From positions 1 to 53,980 of the forward strand of contig NZ_JARRAE010000019.1 in assembly GCF_030376605.1 (NCBI RefSeq): a stretch of DNA of 53,980 bases, read 5' to 3'. Positions 48,294-53,980 of the stretch are shown here, piece after piece. This DNA comes from Pseudochrobactrum sp. sp1633. Its GTDB lineage: Bacteria; Pseudomonadota; Alphaproteobacteria; Rhizobiales; Rhizobiaceae. Both the position numbers and the translations under genes were made by a program. Within the stretch, counting starts at the first letter, position 1. Every line of letters starts with the position of its first letter. Below the pieces are notes generated by a model. It was not told the origin of the DNA, ran no database searches, and was given only the letters and a program-made list of their open reading frames with translations.

Positions 48294-51200
48294 ATGCGTT
48301 TGCCAATAATTTACGTATCTGCCCGCGCGGCTTTGCTGAGTTCATGTTCGCTGATCGTATTTGGTCTGAGTTTTTCTGCTCAGAGTGCTTTGGCTTGCAG
48401 CAACACTGATCCCACTTGTTCCGGAAATGCCACTTTCGTTGTGGCGGCACCTCGCTATTTCACTGCCTTATCACCGACATGGCGGTTTTTTGATAATAGT
48501 ATGCTCAGCTTGACGGGGGGCAATGTCGTTGATGGTGGCAGGATAGAATTTTATCAGAACAGCATTTTGAATGTTGGCATGGAAAATGCGCTTGGAACCT
48601 CCGGCACTATTGTCTTCAATAATATGTCAGGCGGCACCGGCGGTATTTTCCGGTTAAACGGTTATAATACAACGGTCGGAACCATCAGTAGTGTTGCTCA
48701 GGGCAGCGGGGTCATCACGAATGACGGCGCGGACAACAAAAGTCTGACTGTGCACGGAGATGCAGCCGGATCTGTTTTTTCCGGTAAAATCCAAAACGGC
48801 AGCGGCACCGGCACGCTGGGTCTGACACTGGCTGCCGGAGATCTGACACTGAGCGGGGCGAATACCTATACAGGCGGCACAAAGGTGCTGTCGGGTGTGC
48901 TGCGTGCAGGCAGTGCCGGAGCCTTTGTTGCCAATACGGCCTATGTTTTAAATGGCGGCACGCTTGATCTCGGCGGTTATGATCTTGTTATGTCTTCGTT
49001 GGCCGGAACAGGTGGTACATTGCAGGCGGGGACGGCCAGTCTCACCGTTAATCAGAATGTAAATACAAGTTTCGCCGGAAGCATAACCGGTAGCGGCCAG
49101 TTTATCAAAGGCGGCTCCGGTGAGCTTGTATTGTCCGGCAATAGCTCGGATTTCGCCGGATCGACAACTGTGACGCATGGCAACCTGAAGATCACAGGGG
49201 CATTGGGGAGTTCTGAAGGAGCAATCAATGCCGGTTCAGCATCCGGTGCTGCGGTGAATGTGGCCGGACAAAATGCGCAATGGATAATTGAGAACAATCT
49301 GACAATCGGCGGCACCGGTTCCGGAACGCTTGTCATTGAGAATGGCGGTACCGTCTCCAGTCAGTTCGCTACGATCAGCAGCGGGAGCGGTACAGCGTCG
49401 GCTATTGTTCGTGACAGCGGCTCGGTCTGGTCAAATGCGAAAGCCCTCTTGGTCGGAACAGCAGGGACAGGCAAGCTCTCAATTCTGAACGGGGGCAGCG
49501 TTTCCAGCGAAGACGGTTATATCGGCCAATACCAGAATAATAGTGGTGAGATTGTCGTTTCCGGCGCAGGGTCAACTTGGTCAAACAGCGGGTTTCTTAG
49601 GGTCGGAGATATGGGGGGCAGTGGTTCTCTGACGATTGATCAGGGCGCTGTTGTTTATAACAAGGACAGTTTTATTGGCAGCATGGGCGGAAGCACAGGT
49701 GCTGTAACCGTTAGCGGCGCCGGTTCAGTCTGGCATAATACCGGCGAGCTGAATGTCGGCTTTGGTATGTTGTTCAACTATGGTGCCGGTACTTTGACGA
49801 TTGCAGATCGTGGCGAAGTCATCGTTGGTGCCGCTGGTTCCGGTGCAGTTTTCCTTGGCAAGGAAGGGATGTTCCCCGGATTTGGAACCAGTGGCACGCT
49901 TAATATTGGTGCATCCACGGGCAATGCCTCAGATGCCGTTGCTGCGGGAGCACTCAATGCGTCGGCAGTTGAGTTCGGTAAGGGCAGCGGCACACTGAAT
50001 TTCAATCACACCGATGCAAATTATAATTTCTCATCGGTTCTGAAAAGTACCGGCCAGGGTATTCACAGTCTGAACCAAATTGCCGGAACCACAATTTTAA
50101 CCGCTGATAATTCCGCTTTCAGAGGGAACACCACCGTTTCAGGCGGCAAACTTATTGTCGGAAACACCTTGGGTGGTGCGGCTTCAGTAACGGGCGGTAC
50201 ATTGCAGATTGGCAATGGCGGCACTTCAGGAACGATTGCCGGCAATATTAATAATGACGGCATTCTTGCTTTCAACCGAACAGATGTTGCTACTTTTGCT
50301 GGCAATATTTCAGGCGGGGGCCTTGTTCAACATATCGGCAGTGGCACAACCATTCTGTCCGGTGTGAATAACTATAGTGGTGGCACCACCATGCGTCAGG
50401 GGATTTTACAAGTCTCGCAGGATGCTAATCTGGGTGCTGCGACCGGCGGGTTAAATTTTGACGGCGGTGCGCTCTCGACCACAGCAAGTTTCAATACTCT
50501 GCGTTCAGTTGTGCTTTCGCAGGCAGGGCAGGTCGTAGTTGCAGACGGTGCAGAGCTTGGGTTTAACGGTCAGGTGACGGGCAGCGCCGTTCTGTACAAG
50601 CAGGGCAATGGTACTTTGCTGCTGGATAATGCAGCAAATGACTATGGTGGTACTGTCGTTGAAGCGGGAACTCTAATCGGTAATGCCGGTTCGGTTTCCG
50701 GCAATATAGGCAATGCCGGAACTGTCATTTTTGATCAGTCTGCGGATGCCGGTTTCAACGGTTCAATCGCAGGTTTTAACGGCACAAAAGGGTCAATGGT
50801 TAAGCGGGGGCTTGGCATGCTGTCACTTGACAGCACGTCATCGCTTAATTGGCTGGTAGAGGCAGGCGGGCTGACAACGGCAGCCGAGCGCTTCGGCGGA
50901 GATGTCGCGATCAGTAAGGACGCTGACTTCACGTTCCGCCAGCTGGCAGGCGCGGGCTATGGCGGTGCGGTTTCCGGTGCCGGTCATTTTGTTAAGGCAG
51001 ACGCGGGGCAGCTTCTGCTGACCGGTGACAGTAGTGCTTTTACCGGTACGACGACCATTGCTGAGGGCTTGTTGACTGTAAACGGCAAGCTCGGCGGGAC
51101 AGCTTTGGTTGGCGCGGGCGGTAAACTCGGCGGCAGCGGCACCGTTGGCTCGGGGGCAGGTTCGGTTGTTACTGTGGCGTCCGGCGGCGTGTTTTCTCCG

Positions 51201-52628
51201 GGGAACTCGATCGGCACGCTGAGTGTTGATGGTGATCTGGTGTTTGAAGCGGGATCGCGCTTTGAAGTTGAGGTCAATCCGCAAGGCACAGAGTCCGATC
51301 TGGTGCATGTTACCGGCACGGCCTATCTGAATGGCGGAGCGGTGGCGCATATCGGTGCAGGTGGCCATTACAATCTGCGCTCTGATTATACAATTCTCGC
51401 AGCAGATGTCGGTCTCAATGGGACGTTCGACGCTGTCACCTCTGACTTTGCATTTCTGACGCCTGAGCTGTCCTATGACTATGCTGCTCATAAAGTTGAT
51501 CTGAAACTGAACCGGAATGACACAAAATTTGCGGATAAAGCAGACACGCATAACCGGACTGCCGTGGCTGCGGCTTTGGACGGCATCGGCATGGCTGCTG
51601 CAAATCCGGTATATGATGCCGTAGCACTTTTGCCGGATGACAGAGCCATTATCGGAGCAAGTCTGGATCAGCTCTCCGGCGAAGTTCATGCTTCCGCTAA
51701 AACAGCTTTGATTGATGATAGTTTCTTTGTTCGTGAAGCTGCCAATACCCGTGTCCGCACCGCTTTCAGCGCAGGTTCCGGCAATGCTGTAGCGGATACA
51801 AGCGGGCGCTTTGAGATCTGGGGGCAGGGCTTCGGCAGTTGGGGCAAGAATAAAGCAGACGGAAACGCTGCAAAGCTTACCCACTCAGTTGATGGTTTTC
51901 TTGCAGGTGCTGATACTCAGGTTTTTGATAATTGGCGGCTGGGTATGCTGACAGGCTACAGTCAGAGCCGCTTTGATATGCATGATCGCAATTCATCCGG
52001 CTCAAGTGATAATTATCACCTCGGTATTTATGGCGGTTCGCAATTTGACAATCTGGGCTTGCGCACAGGTCTTGCCTATAGCTGGCATAGTCTTGAAACC
52101 AGCCGTAATGTGATATTCGGCAACTTCTCCGATAAGCTAAGCGCTGATTACAATGCCGGCACGTTTCAGGCTTTTGGTGAGTTAGGCTATCGCATTGATA
52201 CCGGCATTGCCGCGTTCGAACCATTCGTCAATCTTGCGCATGTCAATTTGCAGACACGCGGTTTCAGCGAGCAGGGCGGTTCTGCGGGTTTGCATGCGGG
52301 CAGCCAGACAACAAATACGACATTCACGACATTGGGTGTTCGGGCTTCAACACAGTTTGAACTTGGGCGTATCAGTGCGGCAGCACACGGGACGTTTGGT
52401 TGGAAGCATGGTCTGGGCGATCTTACACCTCTGTCCGTTCAGGCGTTTTCTGCGGGAGATGCATTCACAATTTCGGGTGCGCCACTTGCAAAAAATGCGG
52501 CAGTCTTAGAAGCCGGTTTCGACATGAAGCTGACACCTGGTGCAGTGCTTGGCGTCTCATATCAGGGGCAGATTGCGTCAGATGCACGCCAGCATGGTTT
52601 TAAGGCAAATCTTGCTGTCAGGTTTTAA
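48294..52628 (+). CDS. Large autotransporter adhesin-like protein (type Va secretion)
   Basis: Autotransporter of 1444 aa. Sec signal at 1-34 (SCSLIVFGLSFSAQSALA), then a Cys pair (Cys35, Cys42). The passenger (about 45-1150) is a predicted beta helix with many autotransporter-associated strand repeats of the form LSGxNxYxGGTxVxxGxL (for example near residues 184, 279, 686 and 908) and a block of about four 45-55-residue repeats (about 344-512) with IxNGGxVSS and VSGAGSxWxNxGxLxVG. The beta-barrel is about 1171-1444, starting RFEIWGQGFGSWGK and ending in the terminal Phe of LAVRF. ATG at 48294 places the signal at the N-terminus; an ATG at 48270 has no ribosome site. Probable adhesin; no protease or lipase motif seen. 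Confidence 0.9.
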   Translation: MRLPIIYVSARAALLSSCSLIVFGLSFSAQSALACSNTDPTCSGNATFVVAAPRYFTALSPTWRFFDNSMLSLTGGNVVDGGRIEFYQNSILNVGMENALGTSGTIVFNNMSGGTGGIFRLNGYNTTVGTISSVAQGSGVITNDGADNKSLTVHGDAAGSVFSGKIQNGSGTGTLGLTLAAGDLTLSGANTYTGGTKVLSGVLRAGSAGAFVANTAYVLNGGTLDLGGYDLVMSSLAGTGGTLQAGTASLTVNQNVNTSFAGSITGSGQFIKGGSGELVLSGNSSDFAGSTTVTHGNLKITGALGSSEGAINAGSASGAAVNVAGQNAQWIIENNLTIGGTGSGTLVIENGGTVSSQFATISSGSGTASAIVRDSGSVWSNAKALLVGTAGTGKLSILNGGSVSSEDGYIGQYQNNSGEIVVSGAGSTWSNSGFLRVGDMGGSGSLTIDQGAVVYNKDSFIGSMGGSTGAVTVSGAGSVWHNTGELNVGFGMLFNYGAGTLTIADRGEVIVGAAGSGAVFLGKEGMFPGFGTSGTLNIGASTGNASDAVAAGALNASAVEFGKGSGTLNFNHTDANYNFSSVLKSTGQGIHSLNQIAGTTILTADNSAFRGNTTVSGGKLIVGNTLGGAASVTGGTLQIGNGGTSGTIAGNINNDGILAFNRTDVATFAGNISGGGLVQHIGSGTTILSGVNNYSGGTTMRQGILQVSQDANLGAATGGLNFDGGALSTTASFNTLRSVVLSQAGQVVVADGAELGFNGQVTGSAVLYKQGNGTLLLDNAANDYGGTVVEAGTLIGNAGSVSGNIGNAGTVIFDQSADAGFNGSIAGFNGTKGSMVKRGLGMLSLDSTSSLNWLVEAGGLTTAAERFGGDVAISKDADFTFRQLAGAGYGGAVSGAGHFVKADAGQLLLTGDSSAFTGTTTIAEGLLTVNGKLGGTALVGAGGKLGGSGTVGSGAGSVVTVASGGVFSPGNSIGTLSVDGDLVFEAGSRFEVEVNPQGTESDLVHVTGTAYLNGGAVAHIGAGGHYNLRSDYTILAADVGLNGTFDAVTSDFAFLTPELSYDYAAHKVDLKLNRNDTKFADKADTHNRTAVAAALDGIGMAAANPVYDAVALLPDDRAIIGASLDQLSGEVHASAKTALIDDSFFVREAANTRVRTAFSAGSGNAVADTSGRFEIWGQGFGSWGKNKADGNAAKLTHSVDGFLAGADTQVFDNWRLGMLTGYSQSRFDMHDRNSSGSSDNYHLGIYGGSQFDNLGLRTGLAYSWHSLETSRNVIFGNFSDKLSADYNAGTFQAFGELGYRIDTGIAAFEPFVNLAHVNLQTRGFSEQGGSAGLHAGSQTTNTTFTTLGVRASTQFELGRISAAAHGTFGWKHGLGDLTPLSVQAFSAGDAFTISGAPLAKNAAVLEAGFDMKLTPGAVLGVSYQGQIASDARQHGFKANLAVRF

Positions 52629-52657
52629 TTTGCCGCTCCTGAGTTCATTGAAGCTTG

Positions 52658-53827
52658 TCACAAATCCAGATTTCTGAGCCAGCTTTCAAAGCTCCTTGCG
52701 GTGTCATTTTTGGGCGCTGCATCTGTGATTTCGGGATGTGACGGGATTAGGCTCTTTCGTACTTCGCTCGGACTAATTCCGAATTCATTGGTGAAGGCGC
52801 GGGTGAAGTTGGCGGCCACATCAAAACCGGCCGTTTGCGCTATATCCAGAATTCTGTCGTGATTGGTCGGGTTTTGCAGTGTTTCATAGGCAGCCTGCAA
52901 GCGTTGTTTACGAATATAGTTCAGCACGCCGCCATTGGGCTCAAAGAGCTGATAAAGGCGCGTGCGGGATATCCCGACGGCACGGCATATTCTGTCCGGA
53001 TTTAAGTGCTGCTCATAAAGATTGTGATGTATATAGTGATGGATGCGCTCCATCGTGCCGGAATTGACTTGCACTGATGCGTTTTGCTCGGTTTTAACAT
53101 ATGGCTCAATTCCATTGATGATCATGTTGCGGATCGTCTGCACAATTCTTGGCAGATCATCGGCGGTGAGTGCAGGCAAATGCGCTTCAACCTGTCCTAA
53201 ATAGCTGGCCAAAAGGGCTGCCAGATTGCCTGACAGAATTGAGTTGTTCGCTGTTTTAAAACTGCCTGCCTCATCGGCAAACAGGCTGTAGGGCATATAG
53301 AGCAGAACGATTTCAGATTTCGTGCAGCGCCCGCGATAAGCATGGCCAAGTGTGCGGAAGGCAACCTTGCCGTCATTGGTTTTAATCACCCTGCCGTCAA
53401 CCTCTGTCCATGCCTGCCCGCTGCGCCGCAAACCGAGATACCAGTGATCAATCGGGCTGTAGCGCAATTGCGCGGGAGTGCGAGCATAGCTATAGGCGTC
53501 ACTTTTCTGCTGGACGAACAGCATTTTGCCCAGATGCCAGACCGTATGGGTCGCGAAAAATCCGTCTTTCGGGGAAATACCATCCGGCAGATGTACATCA
53601 ATCACCGGTTGCATATAGGCGCGCCACGCCTCGAATTGTTCATCCAAAGGTAAGTTCTGAGTAGAGAAATGCAAAGGGCTTAAAGCCGGAACCGCAGGAG
53701 GCGTAGCAACCGGATCGGGTGCGCCTTCATCCGGGCGCGGATACCTGCGGCGTTCTACATGAGGCCAGGTTGCAGGCGTATCAGAGATGGGGTCGTTTTC
53801 TTTAGAGCTTTCTGAATGATCATGCAT
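52658..53827 (-). CDS. AraC-family transcriptional regulator
   Basis: Regulator of 389 aa with an N-terminal AraC-binding-like domain (about 70-250: HFSTQNLPLDEQFEAWRAYM) and a C-terminal double HTH (about 280-380: HLNPDRICRAVGISRTRLYQLF and ILDIAQTAGFDVAANFTRAFTNEFGISPSEVR). The first 60 residues are polar and Pro-rich and have no known role. ATG at 53827 is chosen for GGGAG 7 bases upstream; further ATGs up to 53908 lack a good site. It converges with the autotransporter gene, 29 bases apart, and may or may not control it. Confidence 0.87.
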   Translation of the reverse strand: MHDHSESSKENDPISDTPATWPHVERRRYPRPDEGAPDPVATPPAVPALSPLHFSTQNLPLDEQFEAWRAYMQPVIDVHLPDGISPKDGFFATHTVWHLGKMLFVQQKSDAYSYARTPAQLRYSPIDHWYLGLRRSGQAWTEVDGRVIKTNDGKVAFRTLGHAYRGRCTKSEIVLLYMPYSLFADEAGSFKTANNSILSGNLAALLASYLGQVEAHLPALTADDLPRIVQTIRNMIINGIEPYVKTEQNASVQVNSGTMERIHHYIHHNLYEQHLNPDRICRAVGISRTRLYQLFEPNGGVLNYIRKQRLQAAYETLQNPTNHDRILDIAQTAGFDVAANFTRAFTNEFGISPSEVRKSLIPSHPEITDAAPKNDTARSFESWLRNLDL

Positions 53828-53980
53828 ACGGTTTCTCCCGTTCACCGCACTATATTTGCCGTGAAAGCCTGTGAAATTTGTCTGCATCGTATCGTTGGTG
53901 CCCACCATAGCACATCTACATTAGAAATGTACTAATTGATAAGTTCCGGGATGGAGGGATAACGACAATCATTTAAGATA

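Noticed and set aside
1-53980. CRISPR array, prophage, IS element or toxin-antitoxin pair
   Set aside because: No regularly spaced repeats, integrase, transposase or paired small genes of such families were found on reading both strands.

Overview
The window looks like chromosomal DNA of an alphaproteobacterium of the Rhizobiales/Hyphomicrobiales, most likely a Brucellaceae relative. The pointers are many ABC and TRAP importers, three short palindromic repeats resembling the Rhizobium/Brucella RIME and Bru-RS type intergenic elements (9580, 30675, 40888), an octopine/nopaline-type amino acid importer and a classical autotransporter. By eye the base composition is only a little above half G+C, lower than typical Brucella/Ochrobactrum, so a genus such as Pseudochrobactrum is a guess, not a result. 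No phage, transposase, CRISPR array or rRNA gene was seen. There is one tRNA (Cys). Gene density is high and most genes sit in compact operons.

Region 1 (1-11.7 kb) is a polyol/branched-sugar catabolic locus. It runs from the C-terminus of a homoserine-dehydrogenase-like oxidoreductase with a SAF domain (the family that contains Brucella DRL/DXR-II), through an acetoin-dehydrogenase-like complex (E1 alpha, E1 beta, and an E2 whose catalytic domain is an alpha/beta hydrolase), to GutM, a complete glucitol-type PTS (IIC, IIB, IIA), a dedicated HPr-Enzyme I fusion and a SorC-family regulator. Two proteins of unknown function sit on the opposite strand. My preferred, untested reading is a catabolic reversal of the first MEP-pathway steps: the PTS imports 2-C-methyl-erythritol as its phosphate, the DRL-like enzyme makes 1-deoxyxylulose 5-phosphate, and the acetoin-dehydrogenase-like complex splits this methyl ketol into acetyl-CoA and glyceraldehyde 3-phosphate.

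Region 2 (11.7-16.1 kb) has an SDR - alditol/lactone oxidase - EutH operon beside a solo LuxR-type regulator. Region 3 (16.1-22.9 kb) is an organosulfur module: SsuD-type monooxygenase, a leaderless SsuA-like protein and a TRAP transporter face a divergent ArsR - GST - FMN reductase operon. Region 4 (22.9-29.6 kb) has a YddA-type ABC exporter and an M20 amidohydrolase with a polar amino acid ABC importer. Region 5 (30-33.5 kb) holds a secreted DUF922 protein, an exported cyclase-family hydrolase, a FrnE-like thiol oxidoreductase and a LysR regulator.

Region 6 (33.7-45.4 kb) concerns peptides: an orphan DppA-type binding protein, peptidase T, a transporter membrane domain without ATPase, and an RpiR - gsiABCD - iaaA operon for glutathione/peptide uptake and isoaspartyl peptide cleavage. 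Region 7 (45.5-54 kb) has a MocR-type regulator, a YiiM-like MOSC protein, tRNA-Cys with a perfect 17-bp palindrome at its 3' end, a 1444-residue autotransporter and an AraC-family regulator.
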